Below are positions 1-8,778 of a DNA stretch of 64,000 nucleotides, piece by piece. This stretch comes from Fusobacterium gastrosuis (GTDB lineage Bacteria > Fusobacteriota > Fusobacteriia > Fusobacteriales > Fusobacteriaceae): contig NZ_LT607734.1 of the NCBI RefSeq assembly GCF_900095285.1, forward strand, positions 248,001-312,000. The letters run 5' to 3'. The notes beneath the pieces were generated by a model. The model worked only from the letters and a program-made list of their open reading frames with translations, did no database searches and was not told where the DNA came from. Both the position numbers and the translations under genes were made by a program. Position 1 is the first letter of the stretch. The number at the start of each line of letters is the position of its first letter.

Positions 1-59
1 ACGCCACTGGGAATTGCTCCAGCGAAATAACACAAAATAAGCATTATTATAAAATTCAT
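1..59 (-). CDS. plsY: PlsY, glycerol-3-phosphate acyltransferase (N-terminal fragment, cut by window edge)
   Basis: Only the first 19 codons lie inside the window. They read as a hydrophobic first helix ending in the GAIPSG motif that PlsY proteins carry at the end of their first membrane segment. An AGGAGG ribosome site sits just upstream of the ATG at 57-59. PlsY would acylate glycerol-3-phosphate from acyl-phosphate in the inner membrane, the first step of phospholipid synthesis. It lies downstream of the sepF gene group on the same strand, separated by a terminator. The call rests on a short stretch, so it is likely rather than certain. Confidence 0.7.
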   Translation of the reverse strand, partial: MNFIIMLILCYFAGAIPSG

Positions 60-132
60 ATTGCCTCCTATTTTTGAGTTAATTTTTTTGTTTATGTATT
101 ATTATATAATTTTTATTAAATTGAAACAAGTA

Positions 133-160
133 AAAAATAAAAGAAGCAAAAGCTTCTTTT
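133..160 (-). terminator. Rho-independent terminator after the PP-loop gene
   Basis: A 9-bp perfect stem (139-147 with 152-160) and an AAAA loop are followed on the minus strand by a T-rich tract. It overlaps the stop codon of the PP-loop gene and separates it from plsY. Confidence 0.7.
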
Positions 161-1166
161 ATATAATTTGATATAATTTTTTTTCTTTCTCAAATTTTTC
201 TTTATCAACTATATCTATTTCTTCAATTATACCACAAATATTTATGTTCACTCTTTCATTTCCTTTAACTTTTGAATAAGTTGAAAACAATTTTTTTGCA
301 AATTCTTTTTCTTCTCCAGTTAAATTTACATTACTTAGTAAACGAGGTCCTGGCACTTCTGCACTATATGCAAAAAATTCTCCATTTCCCTCTGTTGTAA
401 ATTCACTTATTTTCATATTTGATTCATGATTACGACCTACGAATAGATATCTTCCTTTTGCAAATCTAAAAAATCTTGCTTCTCTTAATAAATAGAAGAT
501 ATATGCATTTTTTTCTTCTAAAAGTCCATCTTCTTCTACTAATCTTAATCTATCAGAATAAGCTGGATCCGTTAGAAGGCATCCACCACCAGGACTTGGA
601 TAATCAACTATTCCATATTTTTCCATAAGTTCCATTTGTCTATGTCTAGATCTTCCTTGAATATCTAATAACTTTTCTCTATCGACCCATCCCTCTATCT
701 CTGCTTTACTAGGTGGTAAAAGCTTTGCTGACAATGGTCTTAAAACTAAATCATGCATACCTGACAAAAGTTTTACTTTTTCTAAAGCTTGTGAATTTTG
801 TGACATAGGTCTTTGCCCAAGAACTTCTCCCGAAATAACAAACTGTGCATCATATTCTTCTAAAAGTTCTCCAGCTATTTTAAACATCAATGAATGACAG
901 TCTATACAAGGATTCATATTTTTCCCATATCCATATACTGGATCTTGTACTACACCCGTATGCCTCTTTTTAAAATCTATATATTCTAATCGTATCCCTA
1001 ATTGCTTTGCCATATTTTCAGCCTTCTCATTTTTTCCACCAAAAAAATGAGAAACAAAGTTCAATGCAATTACATCCACTCCTTGTTCAAGAACAGTCTT
1101 TATTGCTAAAGCACTGTCTAATCCACCTGAAAATAGAGCTAAGGCTCTAATTTTTTTTCTATCCAA
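159..1166 (-). CDS. PP-loop ATPase, tRNA-thiouridylase-like, with NFACT-R-like C-terminus
   Basis: The N-terminus carries the PP-loop pyrophosphatase signature SGGLDS (residues ~14-19), which adenylates substrates in MnmA, ThiI and related tRNA-sulfuration enzymes. An NPCIDCH segment near residue 85 offers a Cys pair of the kind used for sulfur transfer or metal binding. The C-terminal third, with FAKGRYLFVGRNHESN, resembles the RNA-binding NFACT-R type domain that accompanies such thiouridylases. At 335 residues it is not a standard MnmA or ThiI (no THUMP domain), so the modified base cannot be named. The start is TTG, 10 bases after GAGGGG, and the gene begins 2 bases after the sepF stop, so co-transcription is likely. 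Confidence 0.7.
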   Translation of the reverse strand: MDRKKIRALALFSGGLDSALAIKTVLEQGVDVIALNFVSHFFGGKNEKAENMAKQLGIRLEYIDFKKRHTGVVQDPVYGYGKNMNPCIDCHSLMFKIAGELLEEYDAQFVISGEVLGQRPMSQNSQALEKVKLLSGMHDLVLRPLSAKLLPPSKAEIEGWVDREKLLDIQGRSRHRQMELMEKYGIVDYPSPGGGCLLTDPAYSDRLRLVEEDGLLEEKNAYIFYLLREARFFRFAKGRYLFVGRNHESNMKISEFTTEGNGEFFAYSAEVPGPRLLSNVNLTGEEKEFAKKLFSTYSKVKGNERVNINICGIIEEIDIVDKEKFEKEKKLYQII

Positions 1167-1168
1167 AC

Positions 1169-1660
1169 TTAGTTTTCCCCTCTTTCTAAATCTATCAATT
1201 TCTTTTCTTTCTTCTTTGGTCCTTCATAATATACCTTCATATTTTCAGGAACTATTGTATATACATTTTTAGCAATCTGAGCAAAACTTGCATTTTTTAT
1301 TTCCATTGCCCCTGCTAAGAAATCCATAATTCTTTGTGCTACATTAGGGCTAACACTTTCTAAATTTATAGTTATCATTTTTTCTTGATCTATATATTTT
1401 GCTATTTTTTTACAATCTTCAAATTGTTTAGGATCTATAAAAACAGTGCTATAATTATTGTCTTCCTCAAAATTATCTTCTTCCGGTAATTCTTCCTTAA
1501 CTTTTTTAGAAAAAAGCGATTTTTTAGGTGCTTTCTTTATTTCTTCCGCAGCCTCCTCTTCATACTCTTCTTCATATTCTTCTATTTCATCTATCTCATC
1601 ATCAATAGAGTTTATTCCAACTAACTCCTTTACATCTTTAAACATATCTTTTAATCCCAT
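1169..1660 (-). CDS. sepF: SepF, cell division protein
   Basis: SepF binds FtsZ, bundles its filaments and tethers the Z ring to the membrane. The 163-residue protein has the family layout: a short N-terminal amphipathic segment (MGLKDMFKDVKELVG), a Glu- and Lys-rich linker to about residue 70, and a C-terminal SepF fold with the motif FIDPKQFEDCKKIAKYI and the conserved RIMDFLAG stretch. It directly follows yggS, the neighbour order known from Gram-positive division clusters (ylmE-ylmF). SepF is typical of Firmicutes, Actinobacteria and Cyanobacteria. This window also encodes MinCDE, so both placement systems coexist. Confidence 0.93.
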   Translation of the reverse strand: MGLKDMFKDVKELVGINSIDDEIDEIEEYEEEYEEEAAEEIKKAPKKSLFSKKVKEELPEEDNFEEDNNYSTVFIDPKQFEDCKKIAKYIDQEKMITINLESVSPNVAQRIMDFLAGAMEIKNASFAQIAKNVYTIVPENMKVYYEGPKKKEKKLIDLERGEN

Positions 1661-1674
1661 TTTAACTTAACCTC

Positions 1675-2355
1675 CTATAAAATTCCCTCATATAATTTTG
1701 AACCCACTCTTATAATTGTACTACCTTCTTGTAAGGCAATTTTATAATCACCTGACATTCCCATAGATAATTCTGTTAAAGAGTTATTAAAATAATTCTC
1801 ATTTAATTCTTTTTTTATTCTCACCAGTTCTGCAAATACTTTTCTTGTTGTTACTTCATCTACATCCAAAGGTCCCATAGTCATAAGACCTTTTATATTT
1901 ATGTTCTTCAAATTTTTTAAAGCTTCTAAATCTGATATTAATTCTTCTAACTTGTATCCTTGTTTTGATTCTTCTCCATAAACATTAATCTCTAAAAGAA
2001 TGTCTATAACTTTTCCTACCTGTTCAGCTCTTTTATTTATTTCTTCAGCTAAAGAAAGTTTATTCACAGAATGTATTAAACTGACATCGTTTATTATATA
2101 TTTAACTTTATTTTTTTGCAAATTTCCAATAAAATGCCATTCTATATCCATATTTTTAGCTTTAAAATAATCAATTTTCTCTCTGATAACTTGAGCTTTA
2201 TTTTCGCCTAAAATATTATGTCCCGTATCTAAGATTTTTTCAATAACATTCTCATCTACATACTTTGTAACGGCTATTAATTTAACCTTTTCCGGATGAG
2301 AAGAATATTTTTTTATATCTTCTATTACTTCACATATATTTTCTTTTATAGACAT
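1675..2355 (-). CDS. yggS: YggS/PLPBP family pyridoxal phosphate homeostasis protein
   Basis: This is a single-domain, PLP-binding alanine-racemase-like barrel of 226 residues, the normal family length. The cofactor lysine lies in IAVTKYVD (residues ~28-35), and WHFIGNLQKNK and LSMGMSGDY are conserved YggS blocks (phosphate-binding region). It has no known enzymatic activity and buffers free PLP and amino-acid pools. It sits between hemW and sepF with gaps of only 11-14 bases, so it is probably part of the same transcript. Confidence 0.93.
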   Translation of the reverse strand: MSIKENICEVIEDIKKYSSHPEKVKLIAVTKYVDENVIEKILDTGHNILGENKAQVIREKIDYFKAKNMDIEWHFIGNLQKNKVKYIINDVSLIHSVNKLSLAEEINKRAEQVGKVIDILLEINVYGEESKQGYKLEELISDLEALKNLKNINIKGLMTMGPLDVDEVTTRKVFAELVRIKKELNENYFNNSLTELSMGMSGDYKIALQEGSTIIRVGSKLYEGIL

Positions 2356-2366
2356 ATTTCTCTCTC

Positions 2367-3479
2367 CTATACAAAATTAGATATGAAATCATTAAAAAAC
2401 ATTAAACCTTTTTTTGTCATAATATAAGAGTTATCTACTTTCTGAAGATAACCCTCAAATACCATTTTTTCAAATTTTTCTAAATCTTCAGATCTAGGTT
2501 TTATTTTCTTATTTAAAATTCTAAAATTTAGCAAATATTCATATTGCTTAATTTCTTCTGGACTTAAAATTTCCTCTTCAGCTAATGGAAATTTATTTTT
2601 TTCAATAATTTTATAGTATTCTAAAAAATTTTCAGTATTTTTATACCTTCTATTTCCTATATATCCTGCTGCTGCAAGACCTAAGCCTAAATAATTTTTA
2701 TTTTCCCAATATATAGTATTATGTCTTGATTTAAAATTTTTTTTAGAAAAATTTGAAATTTCATAATGGTCATATTCATTTTCTTTTGCTTTTTCAATTA
2801 TTAACTCATACATTTGAGCTTCTAATTCATTTTCTGTTTCTTTTAACTTACCAGCAAGTAAATCTCTATAAAAAGTGGTTCCTTCTTCCCAAATAAGAGA
2901 ATATATTGAAAAGTGTTCAGGTTTTAATTTGAATAATTGTTCCAAGTCATTTTCTAAATTTTTCAGACTCTGATTCGGTAAAGAAAACATAAGATCTAAA
3001 CTTATATTTTTAAATCCAACTTCTCTCGCCTCTTCATATACCTTAATTGCTTCTTTACTGTTATGAATTCTTCCTAAAAGTTGTAAAAATTTTTCATTAA
3101 AACTTTGTACACCTATACTAAGTCTATTTATTCCTAATTCTTTATATGCTTTTAGCTTATTTTTATCAACTGTTTTAGGATTGACCTCTATTGTTATCTC
3201 AGTTTTTTCATCATAATAAAATTTATCTAGAATTTTTTTTAAATCTTCCACAGATAGCAAAGATGGCGTTCCTCCACCAAAATAAATACTATCTTGTATT
3301 TGACCTAAATCATATTTTTTTTTATAAAGTTCAATCTCTTTTAATAGATAGTTGATATATTTTTTACTTGAATCTTCTGAAATTTTAAACGAAGTAAAAT
3401 CACAATAATTGCATTTTTTTTCACAAAAAGGTATATGTATATATGTATTATAGACTCTCAACATATCTTTGGAATTCAT
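2367..3479 (-). CDS. hemW: HemW, radical SAM heme chaperone
   Basis: The protein is 370 residues long with the radical-SAM CxxxCxxC cluster motif CEKKCNYC near residue 20, followed by FGGGTPS, the glycine-rich SAM motif. Later blocks (GVQSFNEKFL, the C-terminal HemW winged-helix-like domain) fit HemW, once annotated as oxygen-independent coproporphyrinogen oxidase. The absence of the extra cysteine that follows the cluster motif in HemN favours HemW, which inserts heme into respiratory proteins. The start overlaps the mutase gene by about 30 bases. A second in-frame ATG five codons later (3464) is an alternative start. Confidence 0.85.
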   Translation of the reverse strand: MNSKDMLRVYNTYIHIPFCEKKCNYCDFTSFKISEDSSKKYINYLLKEIELYKKKYDLGQIQDSIYFGGGTPSLLSVEDLKKILDKFYYDEKTEITIEVNPKTVDKNKLKAYKELGINRLSIGVQSFNEKFLQLLGRIHNSKEAIKVYEEAREVGFKNISLDLMFSLPNQSLKNLENDLEQLFKLKPEHFSIYSLIWEEGTTFYRDLLAGKLKETENELEAQMYELIIEKAKENEYDHYEISNFSKKNFKSRHNTIYWENKNYLGLGLAAAGYIGNRRYKNTENFLEYYKIIEKNKFPLAEEEILSPEEIKQYEYLLNFRILNKKIKPRSEDLEKFEKMVFEGYLQKVDNSYIMTKKGLMFFNDFISNFV

Positions 3480-5136
3480 CTACTACTCTTTCTAGCTTCT
3501 TTTCTGCAACTATTTTTTCTCTATCTACAACTGAAATATAATACTTAATCTTTGGTTCTGTTCCAGATGGTCTTACTGTCAGGTAAGTTTCATCCTCTAA
3601 AATAAATTGAACTACATCTGATTTTGGCAAACCATTTACACCTTTATTAAAATCAAAGTACTCTTTTATTTTTACTCCAGCTATTTCTTTATGTTCCACT
3701 TCTTTCATCTTTTTCATAATTTTGGCTATTTCTTCAAGACCGTCTTTTCCACCCTTAGTTATAGGTATAGTTTGTTCTAGACGCCAACCATATTTTTCAT
3801 AAATTCTATTCAATTCTCTATAAAGACTCGAACCTTTTTGTTCATAAAAAACAGCCATTTCAGCTATTAACATACTGGCTACAACAGCATCTTTATCTCT
3901 GACATGAGTTCCAACCAAATATCCTATTGCCTCTTCAAATCCGAATAAGAATGTTCCATCCAGTTCGTTAGTTTCAAATTGTCTAATTTTTTCTCCTATA
4001 TACTTAAAACCTGTTAAAGTTCTAAAAGTTTTTATTCCATTTTCTTTTGCAATTGTATCAAGTAATGGTGTTGAAACAATAGTTGATATCATAACTCCAT
4101 TATTAGGTATATCTTTCTTGTTCATAAGTATATACTCTGCTATCAATATGCCAATTTGATTTCCATTAGGTATGAACCATTTACCCGCCTCATCAAGAAC
4201 AGCTATTCCCACTCTATCTCCATCTGGATCGTTAGCAATACACAACTTAGCTCCAATTTTATCCGCTAAATCTGTACTCAACTTAAAAACCGATGTATCC
4301 TCTGGATTTGCATATGCACAAGTTGGAAAATTTCCATCAGGTTTTATTTGTTCTTTTACCACTTCTATACTTTTAAAACCTGTTTCTTCCAAAATTCTTG
4401 TAACTGCCCTTCCTGCTACTCCATGTAGTGGAGAATACACTATCTTAAAGTTTTCTCGTCCTAAAAAATCAGTATTTATAGCATTTTTCTTTACTTCTGA
4501 CAAATATCTTTCATCTACTTTTTCACTGATATATTCAACTATTCCATCATTTAAAGCTTTATTGAAGTCAATTATTTTTATATCAGAAAATACATCTATA
4601 CTATTAACTGAATCTACTATCCCTTTAGCTTGTGGATCAACTATTTGAGCTCCATCCTCCCAATAAACTTTATATCCATTATATTCTTTTGGATTGTGAG
4701 AAGCCGTTATCATAATTCCGGCTTGACATTTTAGTTCTCTTGTTGCAAAAGAAAGCTCTGGAGTTGTTCTATAGTCTTTAAATAGATAAACTTTTATTCC
4801 ATTACCGGCAAGTACCATAGCTGTATTTTCAGCATTCTCTATTGAATCTAATCTACAATCATAAGCTATGGCTACTCCTTTTCTTTTCCCTAGTTCTCCT
4901 GTTGTACTTATAATATAATTAGCTAAACCTTGAGTTGCTTTTCGTATATTATGCCTATTCATTCTATTTTTTCCTACGCCTCTTATTCCTCTCATTCCAG
5001 CAGTTCCGAAGCTAAGGTCTGTATAAAATCTATTTTCTATTTCTTTTTCATTATCAGCTATACTTTTTAACTCCTCTTTTTCTTTTGAAGTTAATATATC
5101 TGAATTTAACCATTTATTATATTCACTCATGAACAT
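3448..5136 (-). CDS. Phosphoglucomutase/phosphomannomutase (PgcA-like)
   Basis: This enzyme interconverts hexose-1- and hexose-6-phosphates in the cytosol, feeding sugar-nucleotide synthesis. All family landmarks are present: the active-site serine loop TASHNPKEYNGYK, the metal-binding loop DPDGDR, the sugar-binding loop GFEEAIGY, and the phosphate-binding loop RPSGTEPKIKYY near the C-terminus. About 560 residues match the long PgcA-type phosphohexomutases rather than the 450-residue GlmM type. I choose the ATG at 5136 because AAGGAAGG lies 8 bases upstream. An in-frame GTG at 5145 is less well placed. It overlaps hemW at its 3' end, which suggests translational coupling. Confidence 0.9.
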   Translation of the reverse strand: MFMSEYNKWLNSDILTSKEKEELKSIADNEKEIENRFYTDLSFGTAGMRGIRGVGKNRMNRHNIRKATQGLANYIISTTGELGKRKGVAIAYDCRLDSIENAENTAMVLAGNGIKVYLFKDYRTTPELSFATRELKCQAGIMITASHNPKEYNGYKVYWEDGAQIVDPQAKGIVDSVNSIDVFSDIKIIDFNKALNDGIVEYISEKVDERYLSEVKKNAINTDFLGRENFKIVYSPLHGVAGRAVTRILEETGFKSIEVVKEQIKPDGNFPTCAYANPEDTSVFKLSTDLADKIGAKLCIANDPDGDRVGIAVLDEAGKWFIPNGNQIGILIAEYILMNKKDIPNNGVMISTIVSTPLLDTIAKENGIKTFRTLTGFKYIGEKIRQFETNELDGTFLFGFEEAIGYLVGTHVRDKDAVVASMLIAEMAVFYEQKGSSLYRELNRIYEKYGWRLEQTIPITKGGKDGLEEIAKIMKKMKEVEHKEIAGVKIKEYFDFNKGVNGLPKSDVVQFILEDETYLTVRPSGTEPKIKYYISVVDREKIVAEKKLERVVDEFQRYVESL

Positions 5137-5155
5137 AGAGAACACCTTCCTTTTC

Positions 5156-5884
5156 TTAGAATATTCCTGATAATGCTTTTACTAATTCCGCTTCTAAAAC
5201 AGGTGTTGCTTCTTCAAATTTTAAATTTACTTTGTTAGCTATACTCAAAATTCTTGTAGAATATTTATCTTCATTACTTGTTTCTGTCATTGCAGATGTT
5301 CTAGTTCCTGAAGTTCCTTGTTTTACTGTATTTTTTGTTGTAACTTGAACTTTTTTACCTGTTTTTTCAGTTATTAATATATCTGTTACCATTGCATAAT
5401 TAATATCTTTAACTAGTGCATCTGCTATTGTAGATACAGTTGCTGCTGCAAGTCCCCAACCTACTGCTGTATAAACTCCACCTGATCTTTGTCCTCCTAA
5501 AGCTGCTCCTATTCCACCAGCTAATACTGCAGTTGAGAAACTATCTTCATTCACTTCTCTTAAATCAACCTTATCCACTTTTAAAATGTTAGCTTGTAAC
5601 CAATATTTTGCGTTATTAGGGTCACTCACTAATCTATATCCCTTATCTTGTAATGCAACCTTTATTTTATCTTCTATTTGCAAATCTTTCCCTGAAGTAT
5701 TTTTAACTTGTAAGAATAAAGTTTTCTCACTAGGTGCAACAGGATTTAACCAAACAGTATCTGACATTTTTGTTTGTACATCAAGATTTCTTTTAGAAAT
5801 AGATGTATGTAATGCACTACAAGATGTAAAAATAAATACTACCGCCAATACACATAAGGTTTTTAAAAATCTTTTTATTTTCAT
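5156..5884 (-). CDS. TraT-family complement-resistance outer membrane lipoprotein
   Basis: A signal peptide ends in the lipobox FTSC (Cys at ~residue 22), so the protein is a lipoprotein. The mature part has the TraT pattern: an N-terminal segment on stacking of unstable peptides, an internal glycine/alanine hydrophobic region (AVLAGGIGAALGG...) and a C-terminal SILSIANKVNL-like segment. TraT proteins on F-type plasmids act in surface exclusion and serum resistance. Chromosomal copies are common in Fusobacterium and their role there is not established. At 242 residues the length fits. The gene is 10 bases or so upstream of the mutase gene on the same strand. Confidence 0.8.
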   Translation of the reverse strand: MKIKRFLKTLCVLAVVFIFTSCSALHTSISKRNLDVQTKMSDTVWLNPVAPSEKTLFLQVKNTSGKDLQIEDKIKVALQDKGYRLVSDPNNAKYWLQANILKVDKVDLREVNEDSFSTAVLAGGIGAALGGQRSGGVYTAVGWGLAAATVSTIADALVKDINYAMVTDILITEKTGKKVQVTTKNTVKQGTSGTRTSAMTETSNEDKYSTRILSIANKVNLKFEEATPVLEAELVKALSGIF

Positions 5885-5975
5885 TTAAATTTCACTTCCT
5901 TTTTAAATAATTTCCCTTATTTTATCATATTTTAATTATTTTTAAAATGACTTATTTTTATTTTCTTTTCATTTA

Positions 5976-5984
5976 TGATATAAT
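5976..5984 (+). promoter_or_regulatory. Extended -10 promoter element for corA
   Basis: TGATATAAT is a good extended -10 box (TG, one base, TATAAT) about 88 bases before the corA start. No convincing -35 hexamer and no M-box magnesium riboswitch are visible in the short leader. Confidence 0.5.
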
Positions 5985-6071
5985 TCATGTGAAATAAAAG
6001 CTTATTAAAACATTCTACTCAAAATATTTATCTATTAAATTATAAAATTATAAAAGAAAGGGGATATAATT

Positions 6072-7139
6072 TTGGCTGAATTTACTTCACTTAAAAATAG
6101 AAAACTAGGGCTTCCACCTGGAAGTGTTATCTATACTGGTGAACCCGATAACGAAGTTGTAAATATTTCTGTTATATACTATCAGAAAAATTTTTATAAA
6201 AAAGAAACCTTTACAGAAAATGATACTATAAATTTCAACCTAGATTTCGATGGAGATATTTGGATAAATATTGATGGTATTCACAATACGGATTTGATAA
6301 AAAAAATTGGCGTAATGTTCAATATAGATAATTTGAGCCTTGAAGATATTGTCAATCCTGAACAACGAGTAAAAATTGATGACAGAGGCACATATATTCA
6401 AATTGTATTAAAAATGCTATCCTTGGAATTATTAACCAAAGAAATCAATTATGAACAAATATCTATCATATTGAAAGATAATATTTTAATCACTTTCCAA
6501 GAAACTCCTTTTGATATTTTTGATGATATAAGACATAGAATAGAAAGCCCTAAAACTCGTTTTGGTACTCATGATTCGAGTTATTTAGCTTACATGCTTA
6601 TAGATACTATAGTTGACAACTATTTATTAATACTTGATGAAGTAGAACTTGAAATTGATGAAATGGAAACCAAAATTATTCATGAACCAAGTCAAGAAGA
6701 TTTACATAATATAATTTCCTTTAAACAGAATATATCTTTACTTAAAAGATTTATATCTCCTATAAGAGAACTTGTAGCTAAATTACAAACCAGAAACATG
6801 CTTCATTACTTCCCTGAAGAAATGAAATATTATCTGAGTGACTTAAGTGACCACAGTATTATCGCATTTGATACTGTTGAAATGCTAAACAATAGAACAA
6901 CTGAGCTTATTCAACTTTACCATTCCACTTTGAGTAATACCATGAATGAGGTTATGAAAATTCTTGCAATCATATCAACAATATTTATGCCACTTACATT
7001 TATATCCGGTCTTTATGGAATGAATTTTCATTATATGCCTGAACTTGAATGGAGGTATGGATACTTTTTTGTTATAGGGACTATGATTACATTAGTAGTA
7101 TGTATGATTATTTATTTCAAGAAAAAAAAGTGGATATAA
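6072..7139 (+). CDS. corA: CorA family Mg2+/Co2+ transporter
   Basis: CorA forms a pentameric inner-membrane channel for magnesium (and cobalt). The protein has 355 residues, a long cytosolic N-terminal domain and two C-terminal membrane helices. The diagnostic YGMN motif closes the first helix (ISGLYGMNF), followed by the MPEL periplasmic loop and a basic tail KKKKWI. The start codon is TTG, supported by AGAAAGGGG about 8 bases upstream. The gene stands alone between a divergent lipoprotein gene and a convergent gmhA. Confidence 0.93.
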   Translation: MAEFTSLKNRKLGLPPGSVIYTGEPDNEVVNISVIYYQKNFYKKETFTENDTINFNLDFDGDIWINIDGIHNTDLIKKIGVMFNIDNLSLEDIVNPEQRVKIDDRGTYIQIVLKMLSLELLTKEINYEQISIILKDNILITFQETPFDIFDDIRHRIESPKTRFGTHDSSYLAYMLIDTIVDNYLLILDEVELEIDEMETKIIHEPSQEDLHNIISFKQNISLLKRFISPIRELVAKLQTRNMLHYFPEEMKYYLSDLSDHSIIAFDTVEMLNNRTTELIQLYHSTLSNTMNEVMKILAIISTIFMPLTFISGLYGMNFHYMPELEWRYGYFFVIGTMITLVVCMIIYFKKKKWI

Positions 7140-7193
7140 AAAAAAGCAGCTATCTATTAGATTAACTACTTTATAGATAAGCTGCTTTATTTT
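7138..7193. terminator. Bidirectional terminator between corA and gmhA
   Basis: AAAGCAGC plus TATCTAT (7143-7157) pairs with ATAGATAAGCTGCTTT (7173-7188), with A-rich and T-rich flanks on either side. It serves both convergent genes. Confidence 0.75.
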
Positions 7194-7774
7194 TCTTCTA
7201 TATAATTTTCTGGGAACATTATTCTTTCTACTCCCTCAATAATGATATGAAGTATCATCATGTGGATTTCTTGTATTCTATCTGATGTTTTCCCTGGAAT
7301 TATAAACTCATAATCACACATTCCTCTAAGTTTTCCACCATCTTTTCCAAGCAAAGCACAAGTTATCAATCCTTTTTTCTTAGCTTCTTCCACCGCTTTT
7401 ATTACATTTGTTGAATTTCCACTTGTAGAAATACCTATAAACATATCTCCTTCTTGTCCATAGGCTTCCACTCCTTTTGAAAAAACATAATCAAAACCAT
7501 AATCATTTGCAACACAGGTTATATGCGATGGATCAGAGATAGATATTGCTGGCAATGCTCTTCTCTCTTTTCTAAATCTTCCCGTAAATTCTTCTATAAA
7601 GTGCATAGCATCACAGTTGCTTCCACCATTCCCACATATCAAAACTTTTTTCCCTTTTGAAAAAATATCTGCAAGTTTAATTGCAACTTTCTCCGTTTCT
7701 TTTTTTTCTTCTTCTTCTTTTATAAATTTTTCTAATAATTCCAATTCTGTTTTATACGAAGATATTAAATTCAT
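7187..7774 (-). CDS. gmhA: GmhA, sedoheptulose-7-phosphate isomerase (SIS domain)
   Basis: GmhA makes D-glycero-D-manno-heptose-7-phosphate, the first step of ADP-heptose synthesis for the lipopolysaccharide core. The 195-residue protein is one SIS domain with GNGGSNCDAMHF near the N-terminus, ISTSGNSTNV as the sugar-phosphate-binding loop, and a C-terminal QEIHMMILH helix with the catalytic Glu/His pair seen in GmhA. A family 9 (heptosyltransferase-type) glycosyltransferase lies elsewhere in the window, consistent with a heptose pathway. It is close to the LysR gene upstream (12-base gap) and may be co-transcribed. Confidence 0.9.
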   Translation of the reverse strand: MNLISSYKTELELLEKFIKEEEEKKETEKVAIKLADIFSKGKKVLICGNGGSNCDAMHFIEEFTGRFRKERRALPAISISDPSHITCVANDYGFDYVFSKGVEAYGQEGDMFIGISTSGNSTNVIKAVEEAKKKGLITCALLGKDGGKLRGMCDYEFIIPGKTSDRIQEIHMMILHIIIEGVERIMFPENYIEEK

Positions 7775-7786
7775 AAGCTCTCCTTT

Positions 7787-8659
7787 TTAAACTATCAATT
7801 TGTGTTCCTTAGCAAAATCAATAAATTTATTTATTTGTTCCAACTCTCTTTTATCTTTAGTTACAACTATTTCGTATCCGTCTTTTACTTCTGTTATTTT
7901 TTGAATAATTTTAAATTTATTTTCTTTAATTTCTTTATGAACAGCATAATAAGGTAAAATAACGCTTGCTATTCCTTCTCTTACCATACCTTTTATTACT
8001 TCCAAATTTCCCCTTACAATTATCTTTGATTTAAAAGAAATTCCATATTTTTCTTCTATTACCTCTATTGCCTTATTGTTATTAGGTATATTCTTTCTAG
8101 TTATGATTGGATCTTTTTCAATATCTCTTATATCATCATAAGTTTTTGTGCTTATCAAAACATATGGTCCTTTTTCTAAATTTATTATTTCCAAGTTGTC
8201 ATCAATTATATGTTCATTATCTATAATAATTAAATCTAATTCTCCTTCTTTTAAAAGTTTTAACAACAAATCTTTTGACGAAACTGTAATATCATATTCT
8301 ATTTCATCGTGTACTTCAGAAAATTCTTTCATAAGTCTTGGTAAAAGTGGTTCTGCAATAACTGGAGATGCCCCTATATTTATTTTTGCCTTTCCCATTT
8401 GAATCACTTTTGAAATTTCTTTCTCTGTTCTTTTTACTTTTTCAAAGATTTCTTCTGCCATTTTATACAATGACTCTCCGGTATATGTCAGTTTTATCTT
8501 TTTTGAGCTTCTATCAAATAATTTTGTTCCTAAAATTTCTTCAAACTTCTTTACTTGTATTGAAACCGCTGATTGGTTTATAAATAATTTTTCTGCAGCC
8601 CTTGTAAAACTTTTTTCTTTTGCAACTTCGTAAAATATTTCTAAGTAATGTAAATCCAC
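7787..8659 (-). CDS. LysR-family transcriptional regulator
   Basis: The N-terminus (MDLHYLEIFYEVAKEKSFTR) is a classic LysR winged helix-turn-helix, with the second helix in AEKLFINQSAVSIQVKK. It is followed by a two-lobed substrate-binding domain starting at INIGASPVIAEPLLP (CysB/CysL-like). The length of 290 residues is normal. The start is GTG, with GGGAG nine bases upstream. The inducer is unknown. The downstream gmhA is a possible but unproven partner, since LysR genes are usually divergent from their targets and this one is not. Confidence 0.9.
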   Translation of the reverse strand: MDLHYLEIFYEVAKEKSFTRAAEKLFINQSAVSIQVKKFEEILGTKLFDRSSKKIKLTYTGESLYKMAEEIFEKVKRTEKEISKVIQMGKAKINIGASPVIAEPLLPRLMKEFSEVHDEIEYDITVSSKDLLLKLLKEGELDLIIIDNEHIIDDNLEIINLEKGPYVLISTKTYDDIRDIEKDPIITRKNIPNNNKAIEVIEEKYGISFKSKIIVRGNLEVIKGMVREGIASVILPYYAVHKEIKENKFKIIQKITEVKDGYEIVVTKDKRELEQINKFIDFAKEHKLIV

Positions 8660-8778
8660 CTTGAATCACTCCCAGACTTTAATATTTTATTTATTTTTTT
8701 ATTTTAGCATATTTTTTATAATTTTTATACTATCTATTAAAAAAATATATGATTTTTTATTTTTTTCTCTATTTATAA

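Noticed and set aside
5985..6071. M-box magnesium riboswitch before corA
   Set aside because: The leader is only about 80 bases of AT-rich sequence with no M-box core.
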